Below, piece by piece: positions 1 through 12,071 of a stretch of 64,000 nt of DNA. Under the pieces are notes generated by a model that was not told the DNA's origin, made no database searches, and saw only the letters and a program-made list of their open reading frames with translations. Positions within the stretch are counted from its first letter, which is position 1; each line of letters opens with the position of its first letter. The position numbers and the translations under genes are program-made. Source of the DNA: Alopecurus myosuroides (Eukaryota; Streptophyta; Magnoliopsida; Poales; Poaceae); the NCBI GenBank assembly GCA_028641055.1, contig CM054058.1:239182187-239246186 (forward strand), read 5' to 3'.

Positions 1-113
1 AACATCTAGTGCGTGTTTGCTTGCTTTGTACTGCTACTGGTACTTGCTACTAATTTGTTAGAGTATTTGCTTGCTAGTAATTTATACTGCTCTATTTTGT
101 ACTGCTAGAAACA

Positions 114-999
114 ATGGTTGCCACTTGGGATGCATATCGTGTTAGAGTATTTTGCGACATTTGTATGGAAGAGGTGAACAACAACAACAGGGATGGGGGC
201 TGTTTGAGTAAAAAAGGTTATGAAAATCTGGAGAGGAAATTTTACGACAAAGTAGGAGAGAAACTAGTGAAGAAACAATTCAAAAATAAATGGGATCAGT
301 TGAAAAAGGAGTACACGTGGTGGATGGAATTGCTAAATGCAACTGGACTAGGCTGGGATCCCCAAACAAAAACCATGGATGCAGATGATGATTGGTGGAA
401 AATTCACCTAGAGGTAATTTATCATGTTCTGAACTATCTTTCTTCCTATCTATTTTTTTGCTCATAATGCTTGGACTCATGTATCTATTGTGTTCTTATT
501 TTCAGATGTGTCCCGATCATGCGAAATTTAGGAACGGGCCACCTCCCAACTTGGAGCAGCAAGATGTTATGTTTAGGAAGGCTCATGTCACCGGAGAATC
601 AGCGGCCATTGCTGGACAGGAAACAGGAGGGGGCAAGGAAGCTCCAATATTGCTTGAGGATGATCGTGGTACCTCCTCAAAATAACAGGGAAGCGCAAGT
701 TTGGTGCTGGAGAGGGTAATGAAAAAGAGAGTCCCTTTTTCACGGTTTACAACAATGCTCTGAACACACTTGTATCAAGGGCGGAAGGTAGTTCTTGCAG
801 CAAGGATGACAAGGTCCCAACAATGAAGGAGTTTTTAGCGATGGTTCGGGAGTGTGGAGTGAGTGAAGGAACTGACACCATGTTCACAGCGAGCAAGCTT
901 GCCATGAACAGAGATTCTAGAGAGGTGTTTGCAGCATTTGCAACAAATGAGGGGAGACTCGATTGGCTGCAGCGTACACACGCTGAGATGAACAAGTAG
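114..999 (+). pseudogene. PIF/Harbinger ORF1, Myb/SANT-like DNA-binding protein, split by an intron and a probable frameshift
   Basis: Exon 1 (114-413) starts MVATWDAYRVRVFCDI and carries a trihelix-like Myb/SANT domain with the signature KKQFKNKWDQLKKEY and a WW pair near its end. A 92-nt phase-0 GT-AG intron (414-505) joins GAG to ATG TGT CCC. Exon 2 reads on to about 680, where TAA at 683-685 closes the frame. The family-like continuation (KFGAGEGNEKESPFF, then an acidic and helical C-terminus) is in another frame and ends with TAG at 997-999, so a small indel near 671-682 is likely. In this superfamily ORF1 binds the terminal repeats and works with the transposase. An additional short intron is a less likely explanation of the frame change. 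ATG 114 is the first ATG in frame; a start further left cannot be excluded. Confidence 0.7.
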
Positions 1000-1262
1000 A
1001 TGGGTCATGCGTTATGTGTATAATTGTTGTATTTCTTAAAACTATTTGTATGAACCATCGTTGTATTTTCTTATTCTGTGAACCTTTGTTGTGTGAACCA
1101 ATGATGTATTTGAATAATGAACCTATTCTATTTGAACCTGATATGTTCTGTTGCTTGTCCAATGTTCTGTATGGTTGGTGCATGTCTATTATTTGTCTAA
1201 TGTTCTATATGGTTGTTGCATGTGTACTGGTTTTTGACATGTTCTATTTGTTTCTTGTGTAG

Positions 1263-2594
1263 ATGGATGATGGTGGCACTGATCGTGATGAAGAAATTGA
1301 AAAGACGCGTCATCTTCTTGGATTGGCGCGCGACATGGCTGTGTTGGGCTACTATGGTAACCTCTATAGCGAGAAGTATTTGAATAAGGCACCTAAGAGG
1401 ATTCCACAACAAACTGGGCTTGAATGGGTTAATGAACATCTTGGAAATAGAAAAAGATGCTACAAGATGTTTAGGATGTACCCAGATGTGTTCCATAAAT
1501 TGCATGATCTTCTAGTTTCTAGCTATGGGTTAGAATCAACTATTTTCATGTCATCTCTGGAATGCCTAGCTATGTTTTTATGGATGGTTGGAGGGCCACA
1601 GTCAGTTAGACAAGTTGAGATTACTTTTAGTCGTTCAACTGAAACAATATCCCGGAAGTTTCACATGGTTCTGAATTGCTTGTACAAGTTGGGTAAGGAT
1701 AACATAAAACCAGTAGATCGGAATTTCAAGGATGTGCATCCAAGGCTTCAAGATGCACGCTTTTGGCCTCATTTCAAAGATGCCATTGGCGCCATAGATG
1801 GCTCGCACATTCCTGTTGAAGTTCCCGAAGATGAGAAGGTTAACCACACTGGAAGGCATGGTTACACATCACAGAATCTGTTGGCGATATGTGACTTCGA
1901 TCTGAGATTCACATTTGTTGTTGCTGGTTGGCCTGGTTCAGTACATGATACACGCATTCTCCAACGAAGCATCGAAAAGTATCAGTCGAATTCCCGACCC
2001 CTCCTGGTGGTAATATTCTCTATGATTATTCACATTACTCTACCGCACATGCATTGCTATTTGTTTGATTCTGATTGTCCATATTTTCTTTTATGTCCAG
2101 ATATGTACTACCTTGTTGATTCAGGTTATCCAAATAGGAAGGGATTCCTAGCTCCTTTTAAGAACAACACATACCATATACCAGATTTTCGCCGAGAAGG
2201 GCGACCAACAAAAAGGGAAGAACTTTTCAACTTTCTACATTCATCGCTTCGGAATGCTATTGAGCGTGTTTTTGGTATCTTGAAAAACAAATGGCGCATA
2301 CTGAAGTATATTCCTTCTTACGGTCTCGAGACACAGAAAAGAATTATCCTGGCTTGCATTGCACTTCACAACTTCATTAGGGACTCACAGTTGCGTGATA
2401 AACAGTTTGATCGATGTGATGAAGATGAGAATTACGTCCCTAAGGTCCAAAGGCAGTCAACAACACTAGCCGGTGATACTGCCCCGAGTGGAACAAACAC
2501 CGATGACATGAAAGCAAGCGTGAACGCATTGCTACCGCAGTGTTCGATTCGAGAAGAAGATGATCTACTCGTGCTAGCTAGCTATTATGTGTAA
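1263..2594 (+). pseudogene. PIF/Harbinger DDE transposase with one intron and a one-base frameshift
   Basis: The protein has an N-terminal HTH-like region (about residues 65-145) and the DDE_Tnp_4 nuclease fold. The first catalytic Asp is D179 in GAIDGSH, the second is D229 in GSVHDTR, and the Glu is encoded at 2262-2264 in RNAIERVFG. The apparent single ORF is misleading. A GT-AG intron occupies 2010-2100, and the family motif FPTPPG just before it lies in another frame (from 1991), joining across the intron as G-D-M-YYLVDSGYPN. The frame in use up to 1988 therefore needs one missing base at 1989-1990 to reach that motif. This deletion truncates the spliced product before the catalytic Glu. 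The gene follows ORF1 in tandem, as usual. The start ATG directly follows a TAG that could also be a splice acceptor. Confidence 0.85.
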
Positions 2595-2917
2595 CGTCAT
2601 TGACATGTAGTTTGAACTAATATATATTAATTATGGACAATATCCTATTTGTGTAATGGTACGATATGTATTTTGGACAAATCTATATCCTACTAATTAT
2701 TTATTTTGTTTAATGTTATGTATTACTTGTATTTTTATAGGGACAAATACGATTATACACATCAATCAGTAAATACATATGTACTCGGAACTCAGAGGGT
2801 ATTTTAGACATATGCTCAACCCACAGCTAGACAGCCAGCCAAGTCGCCAAACAGTGACATTCAGATAAGCAGCTTTCCCTCCACAGCAGCTTCCCCTTCA
2901 CAGCCACAGCCAGCCAT
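2595..2917 (+). other. 3' untranslated and subterminal region of P
   Basis: This AT-rich stretch follows the transposase stop codon. From about 2820 it becomes rich in CAGC/CCACAGC repeats (subterminal motifs), which in Harbinger elements can be ORF1 or transposase binding sites. No ORF is supported. Confidence 0.5.
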
Positions 2918-2943
2918 CCACAGCTCAAACAAACAGGCTCTTA
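2918..2943 (+). repeat. Right terminal inverted repeat of P plus TTA target duplication
   Basis: The last 23 bases of the element read, on the minus strand, as a Tourist/Harbinger TIR beginning GAGCCTGTTTGTTTGAGC. TTA at 2941-2943 is the target duplication and also the first base triplet of the resumed H LTR. The partner TIR is outside the window, so pairing cannot be checked here. Confidence 0.8.
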
Positions 2944-4068
2944 GTTAAGCTTTTATTATTCTTCAATATACTTGTTATTTTGTTTCCCATAAGATATGTT
3001 CTTATAACATACATGATTGGTTTACTTAGTTTCCAATTAACTTCCTCTAAGAGAGGTTATAACTTGTTGTTCTTTCTTAGTTGTATCCATAGATATTTTA
3101 GTTGGGGGTCTGTTGAATTTGAATAGAAGTATGGAATGTTGGTGGAATAATGACTTAATAATAAGTTGATCAAATGGTTCCTTGTTGTGTGCAGATATCA
3201 AATTCTCACTTGTATAAGATGAATAAGATAATGAGCATGAGAAGATTATTGGGGTTTAATGACTTATGTCATAGTTGTTAGTTGTTTTTCTCAGGTGTCA
3301 TGATTTTACTTAATATTCTTCTCTTTATTACCTTTGTCATTCGTAATGCAGATATAGAGGTTTGGGAAGATCATATGTAATGATCAAGTTTTAACAGTAG
3401 TTTAAGAAGATTTATTTCTTATGTTAGGTACTTCTTTTATGGTTCAGGAGATATGTACATATTCGATAAATATGTTAATAGAATTATTAAGTCATTTCCC
3501 ACTTATGGGTTTTGGGTTAACACTTGTTTGTATCATTTGTGTTCTATTGAATCTTTGTTATTTACTTGTGAAGGTGCACTTAGCAATTATGGGATAATTT
3601 ATAAAGGTGTTGTGTGAATGGTTGATAACTTAGAGAGTTGGTGTTTTATAGGAGATAGCATCTCTATTGATGAGATGGGTTAATTGGGCATTACTCAATT
3701 GTGAAAGTATGATCATGAACTATGTGATTTGGATACTCACTCCTCTTTGAGTTGTAGATACCTAATGAATTATCCCAAGTCACTTAAAGACTTGTGGTTA
3801 AGGTTGTTGAGAGTTTGTGTTGGTCATAACCAACTATAGTTTATCTTATCAGGTGATTTAGTTTCTTAATATACTTGTTATAAAGATCACTCCAATTGTA
3901 CTCTTGACTAGATGAAGTAAACCTATTTCATCATGTCAAGTGAAACATTGGTCACTTTGATTCGTTTAAACTTTCGCGCCAAAATTTCCCGTATTTTTAG
4001 ATGCATGCTTTGCAAATGCACATATTATATTTAGATCATTATAACCTCCCAAACACTGGGATGTTACA
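2941..4068 (-). repeat. 3' LTR of H, first 1128 bp
   Basis: This is the start of the 3' LTR when read on the minus strand (TGTAACATCCC at 4068). It matches 17734-18861 base for base with scattered differences and no visible length change. P is inserted at its left edge. Confidence 0.9.
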
Positions 4069-5908
4069 GCATCTCCCCCTTAACAAGAACTTCGTCCCTA
4101 AGTTCAACCTCTCTCACGTAAAAATGGTAGAGAGAACTTCTGTAGACCGTTGATTCTTCACAATGGTTTCCTTGTGTTGACCTTGGCATGTGTAGCCTCT
4201 TGTCTTGATTGTTTACCTTCCACTATCTTGAGCTATGATCTAGTACTTTGCCTGTTATTATGGCAACTCTATTTTGTTACTAAACCTTCCTAATGGTCTC
4301 ACGAAGAACACATGGTATTTCCACCATATAGTGGATACCAAGTTTCGTTCTCCGATGAATAGATATGGTTTCCTACCTCTCACAACTTTCTGAAGAACAT
4401 TTGGTATATCCACCAGGTGATGAATAACCAATAAGATTCTTCCGGTACACTGGATACCGTCTATGGTTAGATTTCCATTTGGTTGAATCTAGTGGTCTCA
4501 AGAGAAATACTGCTCAAAGAAGATTGTACAACATAGTGTACATTGATTTAGACTCATCTATTTAGTGAAAATATCTTCGAGTTTCCTCGAGTTTTAACTA
4601 TTTCCTATAGGTGCCTATAACCTATTCCCCTGGTTACTTATTATGGTCCTTCCACATCTTTGGGTCTTGACTTCTACAGGGTGACTCTATAAGTTAACTT
4701 ATCGAACTTCTACATATTTCTTTCTAGGATATAACTACACATGTTATCATCTTGGCATCACTTGTGGTAGCTCACCATGCGTTGATGAAGTATCTCACCA
4801 ACTCCAAACAAGATGTGAATGTGATCCATTCCCATCAGTGGCTTCATTGACTTCTGCCTTCTTGACTTCTTGGTTTTCCAGAGCTTTTGTGGTTGTATCA
4901 ATATGTTGATTACTTAGACCGCTCTCATACTTACCCTATGTCCTCTAGACCAGTAACATCAAGGTAGAACTTAGTGTTTGCGCATGCATTTGCACATCAA
5001 GTTCAATCTTCATGTACAGATCTAGTCAATCAAAGATCCAAATAAGATCCAATAAATCCCAAATGGATTGATCACTCATGCATCAAAATCCCATGAAATA
5101 AAAGTACTTAGAGTAAAATATCTCAAGTACCAAGGCTCTTAAATGCTATACACTACAAGTAGGTATATAGTACCTTATAATCCTAGTCTACACAACCACT
5201 TTTTACCTCGGTAATTACTCCAATTGCATGCCTTACTGCAATGGAATAAACCAAGACAAAATGATCCTATAGTAGTTGTTGTCTAACTTGGTTCCATATA
5301 GGACTAAATACCATGTAAATTGAAGTACTTCATCTTGATTATAATAAGCTTCTCATGGCATATGTTGATCCTTCCTGTTGTTGATCACATTGTAGAAGTA
5401 GTAATGTAGCTTCCATCAATGCGTACGCCTTCTCCTAATTCTATATTATACGATGATGATTCGCCTCTAGACTTGATAACTAAGGATATGGTATATACCC
5501 CATAGTTACCAAAGTTTTAATAACTCTTAATGATTCTCAGCGTCCATTCTTGATGACTCCTATACTAACTCAATACCATGTTCTACTCCATCCTATGCAT
5601 TCATAGAATGGGGTAATCATCCCTTTGACTTAATCATCTCTGACTATGTCAGAATTCTTTTTCTTAATAGAACTAGTACTTACTAAACTTCTAACTATTC
5701 ATACCTAGGTATAAAGAAATTAGATAAGTATATTTACTCAAGTCGAGTAAGAATAATTCTATACAAGTATGATCGTATCATTCTCAAGTGAATGATCATC
5801 ATAGTTGTAGGAAATGTGGTTTAGATAAGATGGATTCCTATAGTCTTTACCAACCTACAGATCTCCTGAAAGGTTTTAAACCTAAGGTCGCTTCGCTCTG
5901 ATACCATC
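4069..5908 (-). other. Non-coding interior of H with PPT and PBS
   Basis: The polypurine tract reads TAAGGGGGAGATGC on the minus strand (4069-4082), next to the 3' LTR. It is preceded by a GGGACGAAGTTCTTGTTAAG-like sequence, which in complete gypsy elements is the end of pol. The other end carries the PBS. Between them there is no ORF of useful length and no recognisable gag, RT or integrase motif in any frame I read. Confidence 0.75.
5895..5906 (-). other. Primer binding site of H (tRNA-iMet type)
   Basis: The minus strand reads TGGTATCAGAGC two bases after the LTR end ...ACCACA. This is the standard initiator-Met PBS of plant gypsy and copia elements. It fixes the element's strand and the LTR boundary at 5909. 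Confidence 0.9.
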
Positions 5909-7033
5909 TGTGGTGACCCAACACAGCACTGCATGTGTAGTGCGCAAGTCGATGACACAATACTCATGGAAGGACTTATCCGTGAATATTACATCCCTCA
6001 GAGTAGTACAACAGAAACATAGCAGGACCAGGCAAAACTATAGGATACAAAATCTCGAGAATCTCTTTGAAGAATCAAACAAGATCTCATACATATGAAT
6101 CATCAGAAGAAGCAATTCGAAGATCCAAGCTGGAGAAGAACTCTAGCTCAGAACTAAATCTACTATGGCTGACGTCAGCCCTAATCTATGGCTTGTAATA
6201 GCTAAGTCCACGAATGTTCTCCACCTACACCTTGATAGCATATCCTCCTCCAACTTTGTTGATGACGATGTTTTACTGGCTAAGTAAGAGATGACTCCAC
6301 CAAGCTTCATGAGGTAACGATGGCTTCACGATGACGACTTCCATAGGGCTTCAACTCTAAGCAGGGGTCGAACGGGAACGAATGAGTATTGAGCGTTACT
6401 CAGCAAGTTCATGTTATATAGTGGGTAGTTTGATGCACTAACTATAGCTTTAGACTCAAAAGAATCATAAGCTAATGCAAGGTTTTTGTAAATCTTTCTT
6501 CAAGAGGTTGCTTTTAATTCTGAAGACTATGCCCGCCAGATCTTCACATGACTAGAACTTCATGGAGTTGCCTTTCCTGCGGTGTTCGCAGCTCCTTCCC
6601 GGAACAGGGGGTAACATGCCACATCCTTTTACACTCTGCAGAGGTGCGTTACTTTACCCATGGGAGACCAAGACCATGTTGCACAACCAGGCTCGAGATC
6701 CTGTCCATTCCCACTCAGGTGTGGGGCCCGGTTGTTGGTCCAAGCCAAATCGTGCTTCTCCGCACAACGCATGCCCACCCATTTCCACCAGCAGGTTGAA
6801 CCCCTGATTCCACCCCTCACGATGGAGATCTAGGCTCCCCTGGCAGACACTCATAGACCCTAGAGTCTGTGGGACGTAAGGGCTCCCACCCATGTGCATG
6901 TAGTCCCGCAAGACCTAAAGCATATGTCCCTGGCAGCCCGTTAACATGCGAACAAGAGAAGATCACAGCTGACTTATTCCCCCCATAGAAGACCCATGGT
7001 CAACGCGGTATTTACGGCGCAAGAATCCTAACG

Positions 7034-7038
7034 GCAGT
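7034..7038. repeat. Target site duplication of D1, left copy (GCAGT)
   Basis: GCAGT lies directly before the LTR start TGATGACTCCC and is repeated at 13954-13958 after the LTR end ATGCATCA. Confidence 0.95.
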
Positions 7039-8459
7039 TGATGACTCCCAAGTGCAGGAGATCAATTGTAGTACCTTTCGATAAGTATTTGAGTGTCGAA
7101 CCCACGAGGAGCTGAAGGTAAGCTATCTATTCTCTAAAGCCCTATAACCCTCTTATATGGTTGTTTATGCAAAGCAATAAGTTTGACTAAAAGGAACTAA
7201 CTAATTAAAAGCAAGTGACGTGGAGTGTGGTTTGTCTAGTAACTAGTGAAGCAAGTTTAAAATGCAAGTCATCCTAAAGCAAGTTTCTAAAACAAGTTTC
7301 TAAGCAAGTTTCACAAGTAGCAAGCAGCAAATATCTCAAGTATCTCAAGGGAGCAAGTGTTCTAGCAATAAGTGTTTCGTTCGTGTGGTTGTCACAATTA
7401 GTGAAGCACATGTTTTAGTCTTAGTTGTTTCTTCTAGGAAGGAGCCATGATTAGGTATAGTCAAGTAAATGATCTACAACCCCTTATGATGGATCATGTG
7501 GCCAAGTAAATTACTGCACAAGATTGATTAAGACATAAAGTCCCACCATAGCCTTACGTTCTAAGGTCCCCTATATATATCCCCCAATAACTTAACTTTG
7601 TGGCTCGGTCTCAGGTTACTGTCACTCCCAAGTCACCACCACTCCATTACGCTACCGGTGATCACCTTACATGCATTCCCCAACATATGCGTGCACTCAT
7701 ATATTGTACATAAAGACAATCATAGAAGATAACAAACTTGTATGCAACCAATCAACGAACTATTTCACCATTGCCAAGAACAATTCACTACTCAAACATA
7801 GACGGGGAGACACAATACATCAAGGGAATATAGTATTGCATCATACATCGTGTTTGCCAAGAGATTATAGTGGAGATATGGAGCTGATCTTGATGTAGAT
7901 GTTGATGATGAACACGCCGGAGGGGGGTGGAGCCCTCCGGGGGTGATCCCGGCGGTGTTTCCCCGATCTTCTCCGGCGGCAGCCTTCTGTCTCTCTGTTT
8001 CGTGGTTTCGTCTCTCGGCGCTGCCTCCTCCTCGAAAAGGCCAGGGGACACTTTATATAGTCGTTTTTAGGTCATGAGACACTCGGGAGAATAAAGATCG
8101 ACGCCATCGGAGCCACGGGGGCAAAAAGGGGGCCTCTCACGCGGCCAAGGAATCTGGCCGCATGGAGGGTCCTCTTTGCCACCTGGTTGGCCTTTTGGCC
8201 CTCTACTTTGGCCCATGGTCTTCGTCTCGAAAATTCTGAACCGTGCTCTTTGGCCTTGCCCTTTTTGGAGTCCCGAAGCTCCCAGAAAATCTGAAAACAC
8301 TAAAAAGTACGTTTTCTAGAAAAACAGGGTTAGAACCAAAAGAAGGGGGATTGTTCAGAAAATCCCCCAAATCATTATAAAACATGAATATAAGTTGCTA
8401 ATATGTAGGAAAAACAAGTAATAACATGCAAAGTTCATGTATGCATTTTACATGCATCA
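7039..8459 (-). repeat. 3' LTR of D1
   Basis: The LTR is 1421 bp and on the minus strand runs TGATGCATGTAAAA to GGGAGTCATCA. A minus-strand TATATAAA box lies at 8052-8059. A GC-rich block (7900-8250) follows it, and short ORFs there are only chance frames within the LTR. Confidence 0.93.
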
Positions 8460-10113
8460 ACATCCCCAAGCTTAACCCATGCTCGTCCTCGGGTATGAAG
8501 GTGATAAAACTAACATGGACTTTGCATATTGAAACAATCATGGGATATCAAGGAGGATTATTCATGCTACATATAATCAAATGATTAATACTAGAAATGA
8601 GTAGCAATATACAATTCATGTTGTAAGAAATATCAAATATGCAAGCAAAGATGCTTCATGAAAGTTCACAAAGTGTATAATGAAATAAAAGCACTATGGA
8701 CTAAATGCATACACAAAATGAAAAATAAAATCCTATATTGGTCAAAGAATAGCATAATGGAAAATAGAAAATATGGTGGACACTTTGGAGAAAATTGAGT
8801 AGAGGTAAAACATGATCAAGTCTTATTTAGCCTCTAAATTATTCAGCTAAAATTACTAATTGAAATGTGGTATCCATTGATCTAGGACTCTCATTGCCCC
8901 TTTATCACTGGCATCTTAAATGGTGAATGTTGAAGTAATGTGAATGACAAGGTGGTTGAAAGCCTCACGCCCCGTGAGTGTGAAAACCTACTCCATGATT
9001 ACTCAACTTAAGATTCCTAATAAGCTTTGTACAATCATAATAAGTATTAATGACATCATAGATAACCGCAAAGAAGTACCTCTTGACCCATGACATGGAA
9101 ACAAGCCCATGTCACAATGACAAGACAAACAAACGGAGTAGACTCATCATCCTTTTTATTTTCATTCACTATTATGCATAGCTTCTTATTTTATTGTAGG
9201 ATGTGTTGTAGAGTCACTCAAGCTGTAAGTAAATTTCCACCATGATAAAGCATGGCTTGGGTTAGCGGCCCAATGTGTTTCTCTAGTCATATAGATACTT
9301 ACTCATCAAAACTTACTATTCCTCTATTTCATTTCGGCATGGCAGGAGTCCAAAAACAAAAGTACATGATATCAACCAAATGTAAATTTTTGTGCAATGT
9401 TGAAAGCTTTCCGGTGATACACGTTTATAGCTAGCTCCCAACCACACACTTGTCAAACGCAAAACTTTTGGCTCCCATTATTGGGTCATGTTTATTAGAT
9501 GCATAAAAAGTAAATTGTGCCTTCAAAAGTTCGTGAGAGTCCTATCCCAAGTTCAACCCATGACAATTAATAAAGTGAATATCTTAATTTAGAACATAAA
9601 TAACACAATAACATGGTGAACATACTCGGAATAGCAATGAAGCTAATGGGAAGATATGGTGGACTCACTGGAAATACTTGGCTAAGGAGTGTTGGAAACA
9701 AGTTTTTACTTGTTGGAATTTTTAAATTTTTGGCTAGCAAGAGGGAGATAGTTGACCAGCTACTATGCATGCATATATCCATAGAAGTACTCATTTCATG
9801 ACAAACTAAATAAACCAGTAATTAACATCAAGGACATGAATAAGAGATAGCTCAAGACAACATTATTGCAAATTTCTACACATAAAAAGCCTATAAATCA
9901 TGCAAACATATGTAGCTCTTCAAATCAACCATGGCATCCCTATTCCAAGTAATAATACTAGCATCCAATACATTCCAACCCCAAACTCCAGTAGCTCAAT
10001 CTCATATAAAATGATGGGTGTGGTCTTATCAAAACAAAAATAAAAACAAAAACTAGACGCTTCAAGTCTCTACGATAAATGCTTTGCTTAGAAAAACAGA
10101 AAGTAGACGTGTG

Positions 10114-10347
10114 CTAACCAAAAGAGTGTAGCTCCAGTGGGGTGTTCATCACATCCCCAATCTTATGGCTTTCACCATTCTTGGATGTCTTGAGGCTCAG
10201 CTCCTCTATTCCCTGTGAAAAAACTTCACAAAACATGTTTCTCCCATTCTTTTTCTGTGGGGTGAGATTAGCAAGGACAAACAAATCACATGCTTGCTGT
10301 GAAAAATTCCAAATCAAATGCTCCATTAGATATACAATAAGGTTCAT
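10114..10347 (-). CDS. Short conserved ORF of D family (77 aa), function unknown
   Basis: The ORF begins MNLIVYLMEHLIWNFSQQ and ends PLELHSFG. The same 77-residue ORF is open in D2 at 60317-60550 with only a few substitutions. It contains HKIGDV where D2 has HKLGDV, encoded by the PPT-like motif. No domain is recognised, and there is no zinc knuckle, no signal peptide and no clear membrane segment. Shared length in two copies is weak evidence for translation, because the copies are similar overall. It may simply be a conserved leader segment. Confidence 0.3.
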   Translation of the reverse strand: MNLIVYLMEHLIWNFSQQACDLFVLANLTPQKKNGRNMFCEVFSQGIEELSLKTSKNGESHKIGDVMNTPLELHSFG

Positions 10348-11687
10348 TATGTTGTATGTTCACTCTCTTTCTTGAAAGAATCATGGAAATTCGATTCCCA
10401 AGCCCAAAGAGTGCCTAAAACAAAAGAAGGCAGAATCTGTTCAGAAAAGCAACAGCAGCAAAACAAACGTTTTTCCGTAAGCTAGACTCATCAAAAAATT
10501 AAGCCAATTTTTTTGCTTACAGAGGATGAAAAGTTTCAGAACATACTAAAAAATTAGCTTAATCCGACATATCAATAGAAAAAGTAAAATCATACGGTGA
10601 GCAGACTCGTGCTGAAACAGAAATTTCATGCACTAGGATAGCAACTTATAAGTCCAAATGGGTTTGACTTGATTCTTTATTGAAAACTCCAGAATTAAAA
10701 AAAACTAATCTCTTGAGACAGCAAGAGGAATTTAGGAAAATCCAAACAAAAACAACTGGGTTGCCTCCCGTAAAGCGCTTTCTTTATAGCCATATAGCTA
10801 GGCTTTACTTACTTAACATCATGATGGTTGGAGTGAGGTGGCTCGCCATCCCCAAGCTTGGATTCTTGTACTTATTTGATACATGTAGGGTGAGCCCAGG
10901 GGTACATCCCCAAGCTTGATTGGTTGTCCCTCTTGATCTTTGTTCATCTCACTCAACTCTTCCTCCTAAAAAATTCTTCATACACAAATCTCAACATAAA
11001 ACTTGATTAGAGGGGTTAGTGCCTCCATAAATAAAATCCACATAGGTACAGCAAAGACACATCATGAGTTGATTCTAAATATTAACTACTGTTACTACAG
11101 TTGTGCATTGCTCCTTGATCAAAAGAACCACACAAAACACAAGTAATGAGAGCAATGCAAAATAAAGACATAATCTGCCAAAAACTGAACAACCCGTAAA
11201 GAGTGAATTTTTAGAGGCACTTAAGTTGATCAAATCAGAAAACTTAAAACTAATTAATATGTATTGATAACTAAATATTGCTGTCGTAAATTACCAGGTC
11301 AAAATTCCACTTCTATGATTTTAAACATTTTTTCGCAGTGAAGTTCAGGAATCTGTTTTCTTGACAGCTAATTACTATTGTTTAATCCTATCTCTCATAT
11401 AAGATTATTCTTGCCATTTAAGTTGAGAAATAAGATAGAAATGTGATGTTACAGTAGTGAACTAATATTTTTATTGTTTTTAGCTTTGGAAAAAGTTTTA
11501 ATGATAGAGACTTTGCAATGGTTTCATTGGCATGAACAACACATGTTCAAGGTCGACCCCAACTTCTCCATTACTTATCCTTCTCATTTACTTTCCCAAA
11601 AAATTTTATAAAATGAAAATCTTAAACTAAATGACACATAACAGTAGGTAAAGGCATTTTACATGTTGTAAAGACATAAATGTGTGC

Positions 11688-11996
11688 TCAAACCGAATAG
11701 GAAACTAAAGCATAAGGAACACACCAAAAAATATTAAACAATTTATTTTTAAGTCTAACCCATTTCCTATGCATTGGCATTTTGTAATGAAACAAATAAA
11801 AGAAGCACATAATAGCAAGCATAGAAAGATAGATCAAGTGCAACTTCAATACTTTCAGCATAAAGAGGGGAAACTTAATATTGTTGAAATATGTGTAACC
11901 ATGTTTCCCTCTCTCATAATAATTTTCAGTAGCATCATGAATAGATTCAACAATATGAATATCACATAAAACATTCTTATCATGAGCCACATGCAT
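11688..11996 (-). CDS. D-family ORF, downstream half with hydrophobic segment
   Basis: The frame reads MHVAHDKNVLCDIHIVE and continues through a hydrophobic stretch (FMLKVLKLHLIYLSMLAIMC) to PMHRKWVRL. It is the continuation, after an in-frame TGA, of the ORF at 12072-12425, and D2 has the same arrangement at 58643-58897. The D2 frame stops at PMHR, while D1 reads further. One membrane-spanning helix is plausible. Function is unknown. The shared TGA suggests one ancestral ORF that decayed before D1 and D2 separated. Confidence 0.4.
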   Translation of the reverse strand: MHVAHDKNVLCDIHIVESIHDATENYYERGKHGYTYFNNIKFPLFMLKVLKLHLIYLSMLAIMCFFYLFHYKMPMHRKWVRLKNKLFNIFWCVPYALVSYSV

Positions 11997-12071
11997 AAAA
12001 GAATCACTACTCTACACATAAGTAAAATCCTCATTAGTAATAGTGGGAGTTAAACATTCATAATTTTCATT

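Larger units (their letters stand above)
1..2940 (+). mobile_element. PIF/Harbinger DNA transposon P, right part (left end outside window)
   Basis: Two genes typical of autonomous PIF/Harbinger elements lie in tandem: a Myb/SANT-like ORF1 and a DDE transposase. The right end is a Tourist/Harbinger-type terminus at 2918-2940 (reverse complement starts GAGCCTGTTTGTTTGAGC), followed by TTA at 2941-2943, the usual 3-bp target of this superfamily. The element interrupts the 3' LTR of H: sequence from 2941 onward matches 17734-18861, where the same TTA is uninterrupted. The left TIR and the first TTA lie before position 1. Both genes carry a probable frameshift, so this copy is probably no longer autonomous. 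The superfamily assignment is firm; the family name is not determined. Confidence 0.9.

Noticed and set aside
1263..2594. Intact single-exon 443-aa transposase
   Set aside because: The interval 2010-2100 has exact GT-AG ends, and the family motif before it is in a different frame, so the continuous ORF is an accident of an open intron.
6548..6911. Overlapping 60-85 aa ORFs on both strands
   Set aside because: They lie in the GC-richer end of the H 5' LTR, have no domain, and are open on both strands, as expected from base composition.
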